Source: Apostichopus japonicus (taxonomy: Eukaryota; Echinodermata; Holothuroidea; Aspidochirotida; Stichopodidae). From it: a stretch of 64,000 nt of DNA. The translations under genes were made by a program, and so were the position numbers. The notes under the pieces were generated by a model. It was not told the origin of the DNA and did not search any database. It was given only the letters and a program-made list of their open reading frames with translations. Positions 41,002-52,726 of this stretch are shown here, in pieces. The DNA lies in NCBI RefSeq assembly GCF_037975245.1, contig NC_092580.1, positions 20,446,501-20,510,500 of the forward strand, read 5' to 3'. Within the stretch, counting starts at the first letter, position 1, and every line of letters starts with the position of its first letter.

Positions 41002-44000
41002 GCAGTGAGTTGGCAAATCCAGAATAGTGCAAAATCCTCCAGCCTCCACCGGGATTCGAACCCAGTCCTCCTGCTTTATTTGCGGACACCCTAACCACTG
41101 GGCTATGGATGCTGATTGTATGTCCAGAGGTTCGAAACAGGTAAGGAAGGTCTTAATTCCACAGCAGGCGTAAATGTGTATAACCGCGAAGTACTACAGT
41201 GAATAGAAATGATAGTTAGCTTGGAATACAATATGTAGTAAAACCCTTTGCTACAGACATGGATTCACCATAGCATATTTAGTTATACTACATACGCCAA
41301 ACACCAGACCAATTTCTGATTTCATTATAATTCGGGAGATGGTTAATTACTATTAAAACTTACATTATTTGGTAAATTAATTCCCTCAAACTGTAATTCT
41401 TTACTTTGACCGGCAGGAATCAACACTTCCTCAGTTGTACGAATCAGTGGACAGCTCTGTAGAAATATGACATGTCACAGTATGTTACGACGGATATTTC
41501 TTAACGCTCTTGGACAAGGTTTGTCTGTTGGGGAAGGGGACTCATATATAAAGGTTAGAGAACCTAACATTTCAATCCTAGAAGGGTTTCCAGTCAGCAA
41601 AGACAAGGCAGCTTGTCTTTGCAGAATTTGATCCTGTTATGATCCAGACGTCAGATCCTCTATCTTTCATATTTTCCTCAACAGGCGTTTCACAGATATG
41701 CAGTTTGTTAACAGTCTGTCACTTTTGACAACCGATATTTGTTGGCAAAAATGGGTGCTTGTAAAGGAGAGAGTAAATGCAATTGCAATACTTTTATAAC
41801 TATTAAAGGATTGTGGATTTTATTCTTCTGTTTTTGTTTTTGTTTACCGAATGTGAGAGGCAGACCTAAACATCCAATATGTCAGTCTTTTACACAATTA
41901 CACAATTTACTTCCAGTGGAAGCTACACATAAAGTGTAAGACAGTGTAAGAGTAATAGCTTACAGTTCTAATGGTAATACAATCACTTATGGAACAGTTC
42001 TGAGTTTCATCAATGCACTGGTTGCTATAGAGAGACCACTTGCAGCCATGTTTATTTCCAGCACATTCAGAACAGAACGTTATAATGGCACAATCATAAA
42101 ACTGAAATGGAACGGAGGCAACTGTATGGGTTTGTCCATTCTCTTCGTAAAGTAACTGCAATTCCACAGTAAGAAATCCTGAAAAGAATTTAACAACTTT
42201 CAAAAGAGTTTTCATCATCAATCATTAATCATAAACAGTATATGTGTTAGATCACAGGTTTATCCTCGATTTCTTATTTTTCATTGAATACAAGTAGTAT
42301 TCATAACATAGTAGTAACCGTATTGTAAATGATATAAATCGATTGGAATCTGGCTCTTATCCTCTTTCTATCATATCTTTGCAGTTCAGGGTGAGCCCAT
42401 GAAAAACCTGTCCAGGGATGTTGGTTCCTCAATTTATCTGATTCGGTAATAGTAATCATTGAAAATTATACTAGCAAACATCAAAAGGTGTGTTTCTATA
42501 ATTAGATGAATTTTACTCTAAATGCAAAGCAGCAGTATCATATATAGCTCAAGACAGGTTTCAATACGTATTGTCCAATGTCCCTTATGTTTGAAATATA
42601 AACATGATTTGGCAAAATAAAATGGTCTTTGGAACTATTTGGAAGCTGACTGGCAATCGGGCTATAACCTCACCAGTGTTTTTAACCGTAATATTTACGG
42701 GTGTATTACAAGTAATCGTTGATATGTCCGCCATGATTATCACTGGTTGTGACCTGTGCAGAGTCGCACCCTCCAGAAATTTACAAGTCAGGCTTCCACT
42801 GGAGATGGGTGGCAGATTTGAGACAACGACTGTTAACTGCAACGTGTGCAAAAGAGAAAAATATTGTTTTACAAATGAGCTGGTATAAGCCATTTCTTCA
42901 TACTGCTGATGTTATCAATAAAGTTCATTGGAACATAAGGTCGTTGTTGAACATTCCATTTATATACATTACAAGAGCTTTTACATATTTATAACAGAGG
43001 TCTACATCCTCTCTTATATAGCTTTCCCTACAGTCTATATTACTCTTCAAATAGAGGAAATTGTCAATTTGGACTTAGAAAGTAGAACAGTTTCTCTTAT
43101 CGCTCATCAAACTCATAATCTTACATTAGTGGTGGTTCTGGAAGGAGCAAACTTTGGAGTAACTCCAGTTATCTCCAGACAGTCATCCTCACTGGAAAGC
43201 CATCTGAGGGAAGTTCCGTTCTGTGAGCCTTGACATTGTGAATCTATTCTTCTGGTACACCTGTTGAAGCGAATGGAAACAGATACATGATAATTTTACC
43301 TTCTCAGCGAAATTGTTCAGGTTTTTACTTTGTTATCTAAACTAAACCTCATACGTTTCCCTGATGGTTGATACATTCTCTTAACTGCTTTATAAACTAC
43401 AATGAAAGTCAGCAATTTTTGTTGCAGATTATTTAAGAATTTGTTTGAAACTCCTTTCAACATTATTCGTTTGCATTACCACGACAGTATACCCAAACGT
43501 TTGCTCTTGATCGTCATTCCAAAGAACGACCTTTTCATATGAATTCAAAAGCTATCCACCCACTTTAATGTACACTAATAATAGCACTTCAAAAATCAAA
43601 GGATGTATACTATTCGATCGCCTATGCAAACATCTTTGTCAAGTTACTGTTTCATGCAATGATAAATCCTACAATAATAGATCCTGCAATGACTACTTTT
43701 CGTCGTAAATCGAATACGAACAATATTCATAAAAACAATGATCTGAACTGTAATAACATTTAAGAGTATAGTGTTATGAAGTATCCAAATTCATTGTCTA
43801 CAATGGTATTGTCATGTACATAACGTACTCTGTTTGCAAGCTGCACCATCCACAGTATGGGTCCTCCGTCATGTGACACTCTTCACACGTTGTAAACTTG
43901 TGGCATTCTTCCACTGGAACTTTTGTTATCTGAAAGTGCGACAAATCATGAACCAAGTTTCATTCTTGTGTATAGATCAATTTTAATTAGAACTGTTACT

Positions 44001-47000
44001 GTAATAATACTGTTTATTAGAATGATATATTCGATACTTCCAACCATTCCAACACCCCCCCCCCACCCCCGCAAACCCCTCGACCGCACCACTCCCACCC
44101 AAACTTTTCTAAATGGGCTACCCTTATTTTGCTACATTTGTTCCACTGACACTATTCTTATATGAAAACGTGTAAAAATGCCTTACGTTAGTGTTTATTG
44201 ATCAAAGTAAGATCATAATTTGTCGGTAAGGAATAATAGATTTAAGTTATCTCCATTCACAGTCATCATGCAGATAAAGTGCCCAAACTTTCTATTAAAC
44301 AATGGTTTATGGAGTAATCTTCCAATAATCTGCTATTTGACAATATACAAAACTTCCTCCAGTATTTTTTTCAATTACAAATAAATATTATTTAATATAA
44401 ATATAATTAGCATGAGAAATGTTTGCACCGCCAGAAATCAAATTCAAAACAGGATCCCTGAATTGGTACAGGAGAATGGAAACTCAGACATTTAGTGTTC
44501 TGATTTCATGAAAACCTATCTGTGAATGATGGGGTATGAAGACTTATTATGTTAAATTTGCTTAATGGTTTCACAGTCAATATTAAAAGGCTACCAGTTC
44601 ATGCTAAGCACATTAGAACGAGAGTGGTAAGGATGTAGGGAGACAGGTAAGCGAGGAGTGAAGTAAATTTACAGTTAACAGAATTCCTGAGGGAAAATCC
44701 AAGTGGTAATTTAAGAAACTGGTAACAATATTGGAAGATGTTACCAGGTAACTCAGTGCAAAACAATACGCAAGAATCAGTTCTCTGTCAAAACAAGCTT
44801 TTCTTGTAAAGTTTGGAAACATATGAGAAAGACAAACAGAGGCAACATCTAACCTGATCCTCAGAGGTGATGAAGATGAATTCTCTATCTTCTGAAATGA
44901 GTAAGCCGTTCCTGATGACTGGTGTCTCATGGAAATCAAGACTCTCGTAAACTTCTGCTGATGAGCCGTTCAATCGCAACTGAGGAGAGAACAATCCTTT
45001 ATACCGTTACCGAAGGTTTTGATGAGATAATTCCTGAGAATCCATAAAAATTAATGATTGTACCATGAAAGGATGACAGAAGACCCTGAACCCTTCTCAC
45101 ATAAATATTAATAATAACAACATGTAGAATATCAAATAATCTGAATCTCACAATGAACAATCCGTGGGAGATTCATTGTCACATATGTGCATTTGATCTG
45201 GATCCATGAGAATGGTTACATATAATGTAAAAATAGTGTCTGTAACATTTGCTGAGACATGATGTTGAGAATGATCATGATGTGATCGTGAAATGTTTGG
45301 GGAAATACTTATACTGGGCATCATCAAAATTCCTTCAATTGCTCCTTCACAATTACTTTCATTAATCGTACTCATGACAACTGTATGAGTTGTGTTACAA
45401 TGTTGGGAATGTTACCTTTTTAAAATTGCCACTATATCCACCAGTGAAGATAATTGGTGTCTCAAAATGCTGAACTGCGGCAACAGCAGTGAAGTAGTTG
45501 GTGCTTTCATATACTGGACTGGCTGATATAATGGTGGCTCTATTGTCACCTCCGAGAGGCCTCTGTGTTTCGAATGTATGACAATAATCTGCTGGTGAAC
45601 TCTGACTGATGAAGCTGAACTACAAAGGAAATAATACAATAGGATAATCAATTTACATACATAAGCTAATGCCTTGATATATTTTCTAAAGTTAGAGATT
45701 AACAATTATAAAGTTCCATCCCATGGATTAAAAACAATAAGACCTTTTTAGAAGTTGGCTTGAAGTAAAAATCACCTGGATAGATCACTAATTTATTACT
45801 GGTATTTCTTCATTTTGTCTTTTTCACCAACATGAATATTCATACTGTGTTGTGTAACATAGCATCCTATTGCCACAATCTTTCTATCTTTGACTGCAGT
45901 TGTAAATTTCAAGTACTGCAAAAAAATCCTGTCTTACTTGATGTGATGATGGATATTAATGAGAACTCAGTAAATATACAGAATAGATAATCAAGTAAAT
46001 ATGAAGTGGTCAAATAACAACAAGGATGTCCTGGGTTCTAGATAAATTTACTTATTGGTAGATCAGCTGCTTCGAGTTCTGGTTATCATGTTCTTTCAGA
46101 AACCAGAAAGCCAGTTAGCTTTGGGATTCCTTGCCATACAATTTGACTATCTAACAAGTGTAGAGCAAGTGAGTCCAAGAATTAAGTGAGAACCAGAAAA
46201 GATATGTAGCAATCCTTTGTGGGCATCAACCATGTCATTCACTTATAAGGATTCTGCAGTATAGAATTTTAAACCAAAATGTTTCAATATCTAGAAAGAA
46301 CAGTCTTCCTATTTGAAATATAGACACCAATTTGGATCTAGCAAATCCCTTTAATAATTTGTGAGAGTTACATGACATTGTTTATACACTATTAATTTGT
46401 TTTGAGAAAATGGCCAAATTTTGCCACCATTTGAAATTACCTTTTGACCTCTTGAAGCTCAAAGTGGGAAACCCTTATAAGCTGTTTAAGTGCACGTTTA
46501 AAGCAAGAGTGTGAACAAGCAGATTTCATTACCTGGATGCCAGGTAGATTTCTTTAGAGACCTATAGAGCCCCTGCACAGAACTAACCTGAACTGGACCA
46601 AAATATGTTCAACAAAAGAATTCTAGTATTGGAGAATTCACAGATTAATAATAGCTTTCATTTTGAAGTTATCATGCTTAAAGGTTTTCAAACTTTGATG
46701 CCTGGTGACCTCATGTGACCTTTGAACTCTACCAGTTTCAATAGGATTCTTGCAATCACCAAGCTGGTTCTACATAATACGTATGAAGTTCAAGAAAGAT
46801 GTACTTCTTAAGTTATCCTGTTTACAAGATTTTCAGACTTTCACTTATATGTTGACCGCAAATGACCTTTGACCTCCACCAATTTCAAATTTCTTGTACT
46901 CAGCAAGCTGATTCTGCATACCATGTATGAAGTTCCATAAAATGTACTTTTTGAGTTATCATGTTCGCAAAGTTTTGGAATTTGACCTCGGTTGACCCCA

Positions 47001-48567
47001 AATGACCGTTACACTTCACAGAAAACAATAGGCTTCTTGGACTCCATAAGACAGATCCACATACCAAGTATGAAGTTATCCACCATTAACTTTTGAGTTA
47101 CCCTGTTTATAAGTAAGTGTCACATACATACACACACGCATCGCATAGATTCCTTTTGCCTCTGGCAGGAATAAAAACCAATGATTTATTATTGTCCAAA
47201 CTTCATTTAGATGTTCTCTGCATAAATAACACAGGATTAAAGGGCAAGGCTTTGCAACTAAAAGTAGCCTACTATATGATATTGGCCAGCGGGCCACTTG
47301 TGAATAACCACATGATGTACCCCGTTCTTAGAGCAATGGCAATACAATTACTGGTACCTCTACTTACCAGGAACTGATTGTTTGAACATTCTCTGGATCC
47401 AGCCCAACTGATTTCTGTATTATCTGTTCCCTGTTGAGAACAGTTTAATCTTCTGTAATAGAATGCTTGATTGATGTCATCTACAGAGTATATACAGATA
47501 GCTGATTCAGATGAAGGAGTGGGACTGGTGGGTGACTCTGACTTTGAAAATGAAGCCACCAGTACATCCTTTAATTCTTCATCTCCATCCAGAGAAAGAG
47601 AGGCAAGGTGCGCAGATTGGATCAAGTTGTAATCTTCATCCTCGGTCATTCCATCACAGACAAGAGGAAGTTCAATATAGGACTTAAAGTCTGGATCACC
47701 ATGACAAAGACGAACTAATTTAGAAGTATATCTACTAATGGTGCTGAATTCTTTAGGTTGTGATGCAACAAAGTAGCTGAACTGACCGCTAGTGAAACCA
47801 TAAATATAACTGATGTTGAATGGCTGATCTGCTGGAGATCCATCCAGGCTAGTCTGGGGTATTGTTAGTTCAGCATCTTCAGAGGTGACTTTAAATAATT
47901 GATCATCTGGTGGAGAGCGTGATATTAATCTTGTTGATACCGTTGGTACATCTCTTAGCCAGTCACCATACGATGATGCAACATAAAGGACACTTTCCGT
48001 GGCTCCGTTAGCAATAAAGGCAACGGCCAGACCAGATGGTGTATTGGGTACGACCTCTCGTATTGAATCGCCGTATGTAACATTTAGACTACCAGGATCT
48101 CTGATGCGACAGGTTCCTTGATAAATACTCCCACATGTGATCAGACTATTCTGATGAACTACAATAACTTTATTGTAGTTATCTGTAGTAGTCTTTGGTT
48201 CCGCACAACTAAATCGAGGGGGTCTACACTCTGGACTGTCATCAACAGGACCTGTTTGTGCAGATTGTATTAAATGTAAATCACTGTTTAATTTATAAAT
48301 GTAATTCAGTCCTCCGATAAACAAACTACCATCACTCGGATCCAGGAATTGGTTTTGGAAAACAGAGTTGTGATTAGGAATTTGGAAAGTATGATCATTC
48401 TGACTTTTAACCGCCTGAACATTTGACGAAAGCAGTGACAGTATACAGATATCCAGAAGCACTGAATGTAACTTAAGCATCTGTCTGGTATTAACGTTAT
48501 CTATTTCTGTTGGAACAGTAAACATCTTGGTTGATTTCCAGCAATGAGATCTGTGAAGGAAAATCAT
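32994..48567 (-). CDS. Plexin-like receptor C: full ectodomain, one TM, truncated GAP-less tail
   Basis: Nineteen exons, high to low: 47368-48567, 45416-45619, 44854-44979, 43829-43929, 43125-43260, 42674-42836, 41964-42178, 41364-41456, 39440-39538, 38660-38750, 38071-38282, 37548-37690, 36915-37026, 36378-36538, 35878-36042, 34982-35075, 34440-34718, 34012-34152, 32994-33668. Exon lengths equal those of B except the first and last. They join without interruption into 4410 nt (1469 aa). The domain order is that of B: Sema, PSI1, IPT, PSI2, IPT, PSI3, four IPT segments, TM (~1267-1294), tail of about 175 residues. Oddities: PSI2 reads [11 protein letters not shown] where B and D have GCKWC/GCQWC, and the tail ends early at a frameshift. 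Possible starts are the ATG at 48565-48567 and a signal-peptide ATG at 48478-48480. It presumably binds semaphorin-like ligands but cannot signal through a plexin GAP. Confidence 0.93.
39077..39370. mobile_element. hAT-type non-autonomous element (MITE), C only
   Basis: A 294-bp insert with terminal inverted repeats CAGGCGCG / CGCGCCTG, extended imperfectly by CCAGG. It is flanked by perfect 8-bp target duplications TACTTTAC at 39069-39076 and 39371-39378. Gene B has the uninterrupted site AAGTACTTTACTTAG at about 18750-18770. No transposase is encoded. It sits in the E9-E10 intron. Confidence 0.9.
39638..39688. repeat. (TA)n microsatellite
   Basis: A TA tract with one AA interruption, at the left edge of the first foldback element. 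Confidence 0.9.
39689..40109. mobile_element. Foldback element copy 1 with tRNA-like arms
   Basis: The left arm begins GTAAATCAATAAAGAATAAC and the right end is its reverse complement (TTATTCTTTATTGATTTA), giving arms of more than 100 bp around a loop of about 160 bp. This copy has lost about 7-10 bp in the left arm and about 50 bp (the B-box part) in the right arm compared with copy 2. It lies in the E8-E9 intron of gene C and is absent from B. Confidence 0.85.
40113..40227. repeat. (TA)n tracts around a unique 25-bp linker
   Basis: Two TA tracts flank GTCGACCTAAGGTAGGATCC. The same arrangement recurs after foldback copy 2 at 40797, showing that element plus linker were duplicated together. 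Confidence 0.9.
40261..40735. mobile_element. Foldback element copy 2, complete tRNA-like arms
   Basis: Arms of about 155 bp (40261-40418 and 40577-40735) are near-perfect inverted repeats. On the plus strand the right arm holds pol III box-like sequence: TGGTCGAGTGG (A-box-like) and GGGGTTCGATTCC (B box). A transcript through this would form a long hairpin. It duplicates 39689-40109 in direct orientation. Confidence 0.88.
40740..40998. repeat. (TA)n tracts
   Basis: Long TA tracts broken by the GTCGACCTAAGG linker and two short TGCAGTGAGT pieces that resemble the tail of the adjacent SINE. Confidence 0.9.
41000..41160 (-). mobile_element. tRNA-derived SINE in gene C intron
   Basis: On the minus strand the head reads TAGCCCAGTGGTTAG (A box) and GGGTTCGAATCCC (B box), followed by GGAGGATTTTGCAC and a TGCAATTA tail leading into (TA)n. 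A decayed copy sits in the same intron of gene B (19.1 kb), so it predates the duplication. Confidence 0.8.
46100..47150. repeat. Dispersed repeat with ~140-bp subrepeats, gene C intron 1
   Basis: Counterpart of 26.6-27.7 kb. Units begin near 46671, 46813 and 46957 with GTTATC(A/C)TG(C/T)TT. It ends in an ACACACGCATCGCA tail. Confidence 0.8.
47368..48567 (-). CDS. Gene C exon 1: signal peptide and most of the Sema domain
   Basis: 400 codons. Leader [19 protein letters not shown], then Sema blocks as in B, including [19 protein letters not shown] and [17 protein letters not shown]. It ends in TTCCTG at a GTAAGT donor (47362-47367). It is closely similar to B, with differences concentrated in loops: [14 protein letters not shown] against B's DEVTHAEIPISRTVLDG, and the segment after YYRR. 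Confidence 0.93.
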
Positions 48568-49899
48568 ATTGACGGCTTTCACTTTTATTTCTCAATTGCA
48601 GTACAAACTGTTCATAAGCTTTCTTATTTTGGAGGAGAATTTTAATGGAAGAAGCCCATGCTCTAAAGGTCTATGAATCATACTGTTACATTACAATGGT
48701 TATATGCATTAAGAAAAATGGAAAACTTTTACTATAAACGTATATTCCCAAACTCAACAAGGCAAAAGAAAATAGATATAGAAACCTATTTAATTGTAAT
48801 GTTGTTTCCTATTCCACAATCCAATGGTCACTAAGATATAGTTATACAGAGTAAAACATTAGAGCACTATTATCTTTTTGTCATCTCATACCTTTACAAC
48901 TTGAACACACTTGCTCGTAAGCCAATGAAATTTTGTTTTGTGTAATATTCTCAATGTTCCGAAACATGTGGTTTATCACACGATTTCATATATGATTACC
49001 GCATAAAATAGATTTTGTGTCATCAAACTATAAATTAATTTTGCAAGTTTCTGCAAGAAATCATCATATTTCTCCATCTCATTGTTGGTTTGAACTGAAT
49101 TTATTTATTGGTATTCATAGGCTATTATTCTATGTAACCTGTCCTCAATTATCGACGGACATGGAATATTATATTGTTTTGTGAGATGTACACCATTGTC
49201 GATCTTCATGTAGCTATCAGGCAAGTCCCCACTCATGACAACCCTTTACGGAACGCTTATTAACGTTAAGCAGTACATATGTCCCAATAGTCACAAAGCG
49301 ACATACACGGCAACTTCCTGCTCCGATACTTGAAGTAAAACATACATAGACGTTATATTCTCCTAGTGTAAAAACATGAAACTTTTCCATCACATAAAGC
49401 TAAAAATTGCATGTAGTTGCTACATAAAAACATTTAAATCAAGCGGATCGTTCGTCTCCTTTTTTTTGTTTCTTCTTTCTTTCTCGCGAATAGTGAACTG
49501 CCTTCTGATTGGATATCGGAAATGCAGACCCTTGGAAACTGCTTTAAAAATTGCTTAAAAACTGCTTTAGCAGTGTAAGTTTGGATACCATCTTACCTTA
49601 AAATGGTGGTGCACCTTTTTGGCAATAGTAATTTTATAGAAATCGTTGTTCTGAAAACTGCGTCTAGATATCGTTGCTCATTCACCTAAGGCGTCACCTT
49701 CAGTGTCATATGTATAATAGTTCGTGTTATAAAGAGGTGGATGTTTTTCAGTGCTTGCACAAGGAAGACAATTCACATTGTCATGTAATTGATACGTGAT
49801 ATGCATATGTAAATTTTACAAGTACTGCCTAAAGGCGTTTCAATGACTTAAGCATGTATATGTCACAACAAATTACACCTTATACATCCAAATTGTTCA

Positions 49900-49941
<42 letters not shown>

Positions 49942-51994
49942 TATATACATATGCCAATTTCTATATATATTAAAGGGAAAGTGAAACTACGAATTAATAA
50001 CAGGATTCACAGCATTGGTTTTCAGAAGCTTTCGTTTTCTTATTTTACGTTAGATGCTTAGATTCAAAATGGTGTTTCATTTCCAATATTTAAAGGCAGT
50101 TTTGTATACGACTTTCTCTGTGCTGTTATAAAATGTACACCATTTGTAAAAAGAAAAAATATGGAGGGGGCCTGAGGCAAAACATTCTCTCGGCCATGTA
50201 TAAATTAACGATATAAAAAACATCATACATAACAGTACGTGTAGGTAGATATACGCATGTACCTCATATCCAAATGACCAACTTGACGATGTTTAATGAG
50301 AAAAACATTATGAGAAGTATATCACGCTAGGCTGTAAGTATAAGTAGCCTATCCAGTATCATATATATCATAGCTATTTATATTTTTGTTGTCAACTGTT
50401 TGGACGGCTCCGTTTCGTCCCCGAAAAACTCACTGTCATAGGAGAATAAAAAGTTAGTTTGTTTATATGAGAACTTATTTCTTAAGTTCTTCTGAACGAT
50501 CATCATAATCCATACAGTGTAGTCCAGGGTTACAGAAGCGTCTACAATTAAGTCGGGTCCAGAAGGTGATTGTGTCACTTGTTGCACTGTCCGCAATTTC
50601 TCAAGTATACGATAAGTATAAGAAATACACTATTCCTTATTCCACATATTCCCTGCCCCGCACCCACCCCTTCCATATTTTCCAGACATACATTAATGGA
50701 GCCCGGGCCCCAGGCATGTAGCCCTCCTGCCCACTTCAAATTTTGTCAGGCAAGTTCAAGTAGGCTTTATTCTTTCCATATTTTTCTTACCCTCTATTTG
50801 TCAAATCTATTTTGGTGTAGTTGTACTCTCGTACTGTCGTATGGTAAGAAAAAGCTTGAGAAAAACAAATTTGTTAAACGAAATTTGAATAATATTTATA
50901 AATTTCAAATTTTATTGCGATTCAGCTATGAATAATCGATGTGGATAAGTAGAAAGCACCTTGTTACCTGGAGTGACGTAAGGTTGACCATAAAAAACAA
51001 ATAAACAAAACAAAACATGGATGAACATCTTCAGAGAAGCCACTTCATTAATCAAATAAATTCCCTTCATTTTACTTATTCTTTTTTATTATTATTATTA
51101 TTAACATAAAACACATTTGGAAGTATTCTCCATTGAGTTACATGTACAAGTTGTCAGGTACTGCTCAACCGTTATCCAGTTGACCAAGATAGTTGACATG
51201 TCACAATGATATGTTTGCTATCAATGTGGTTTTCATCCGGGTCTTCTTTGTTTATCTATCTATCTATTTATCTGTCTATCGAGCTAGCTATTTATCATTT
51301 CACTGCTTGATGGTGTCTCAAAATTGCAACCCACCGTCACCCATTACGGAAAAACACCAATGAATTTAATACCGCAACCAGATTGAACCTGCAATAGTAC
51401 GTTTGTCGTTCAGTGTTCCAGTCAAAGCAAACAATAAAAGAACAGAACAATTCTCACAAACGTCCGAGTCACCAGACACCGCTAACCATTTGTCAAAGGA
51501 CTTTAAACACAAACCAGAACACAACGTTCCATCCGAACGACTTGCTGTTGATGTAATAGTCAACATGTGAGGGTCTGCGGGGGTGGGGGGGGGGGTTACA
51601 GTCTCTCTTCTCAGAGACATATTCAATTAGAAATAAGATTAATTTAGTAAACCCGACAAAAACCTGATTTCATAACATTCTAAAACATGAATAATAGTAT
51701 GATACAATGTTATGGAACAAATCAGCAGTGTGAAAATCGGTAATGTAGGTGCTAGATTTTATTCCTGATATGTAAAGTTTTGATTATCAGAAGTAGACGA
51801 TGAAGAAAAGTTAAAAATGCATTTACTATTTGAACACAACACGTACTTCCGTACCATAAAAAGCTATTTACAATTGAACCGGATATTCCTTTCTTTACTT
51901 AGGGCACTCTGCCTAACAACTATTTAAGATGTAACTTTTCATCTAATTATTGGACTCTTTGATAATGAAACGACAGCAGAATCACACTTCTTGA
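48568..51994. other. Spacer between gene D and gene C
   Basis: A near copy of 29440-32993. It holds a (TA)n tract (49902-49948), TATC-type microsatellites (about 51250-51290), and the presumed poly(A) signal of gene D (AATAAA on minus, 51758-51763, about 230 nt past the stop). No convincing gene. Open stretches at 50.4-50.6 and 51.37-51.55 kb are shared with the other spacer. Confidence 0.75.
49902..49948. repeat. (TA)n microsatellite
   Basis: A TA tract in the C-D spacer. The copy in the B-C spacer is much shorter. Confidence 0.9.
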
Positions 51995-52726
51995 TTAATC
52001 CCCTGTTGTATTTCTACTATCGTTTGGGTGAATGTAATGGCTATAAGGATTATTTTTCTCTTCCTCAACTTGTGTTAAACTCTTTGCAGCTGCATCTTCA
52101 TTCAGTTTATCCACGGGCGTTGAAACACTATGGTCATTATAAATGCGTTTGCTGTATTCGTCATCTTCTTCAGAAGTTGTCGGTCTTTGCTGCTTGCGGT
52201 CACTCTCGTGCGTCTCCTCGATTACCCTGCTCATGTTTCTCTTAGGATGTAACGGTAGTTGTTGCTCTTTCCCTGTTTCAAGGCTGATATCAGGCCCAGA
52301 TCTATCTTCTTCCTTTGAGCTGGATTTTCCAATATCCGTTGAAACCTTTGACTTCAGTTGGAACAGTTCAGTTGCTCGAGTTCTCTCTGGAAGTGTTGGT
52401 GGTTGTGCATCTGTTGCCGCTGTACTGCCGATAGATAAATAGTCCATATCTTGACTACAATATGTATGATCACTTACATTATCGTCATCCATTCCTGTTT
52501 TTCTGGATTTCTGTCGGGAATCCTTATAATAATAGGTATGGAGAACTGAGAGGGAACATCGATTTGTAGCTTTTAAATGATAAAGTACCAAAAGACAAAA
52601 GCAGAAGAGTACCACTGTGAGAGCACATGAAAGAATAACAATGATCAAAATAGGTAGCGCCAGAGTCTGGTCAGGGCCTAGGTACTCCACATGACCTACC
52701 ACGAAGTAAAGGTTACCGTGCTGTAC
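51995..52726 (-). CDS. Gene D last exon: TM and longest intact GAP-less tail
   Basis: 243 codons plus TAA. This is the best reference for the tail. TM helix [20 protein letters not shown] and on, then [24 protein letters not shown] (YxxQ and YxxI-like tyrosines), [11 protein letters not shown] (PxxPxR), [20 protein letters not shown], and a polar end NNPYSHY. Its frame agrees with C over the region shifted in B and with B over the end lost in C, so it represents the ancestral tail. Confidence 0.93.
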   Translation of the reverse strand, partial: VQHGNLYFVVGHVEYLGPDQTLALPILIIVILSCALTVVLFCFCLLVLYHLKATNRCSLSVLHTYYYKDSRQKSRKTGMDDDNVSDHTYCSQDMDYLSIGSTAATDAQPPTLPERTRATELFQLKSKVSTDIGKSSSKEEDRSGPDISLETGKEQQLPLHPKRNMSRVIEETHESDRKQQRPTTSEEDDEYSKRIYNDHSVSTPVDKLNEDAAAKSLTQVEEEKNNPYSHYIHPNDSRNTTGD

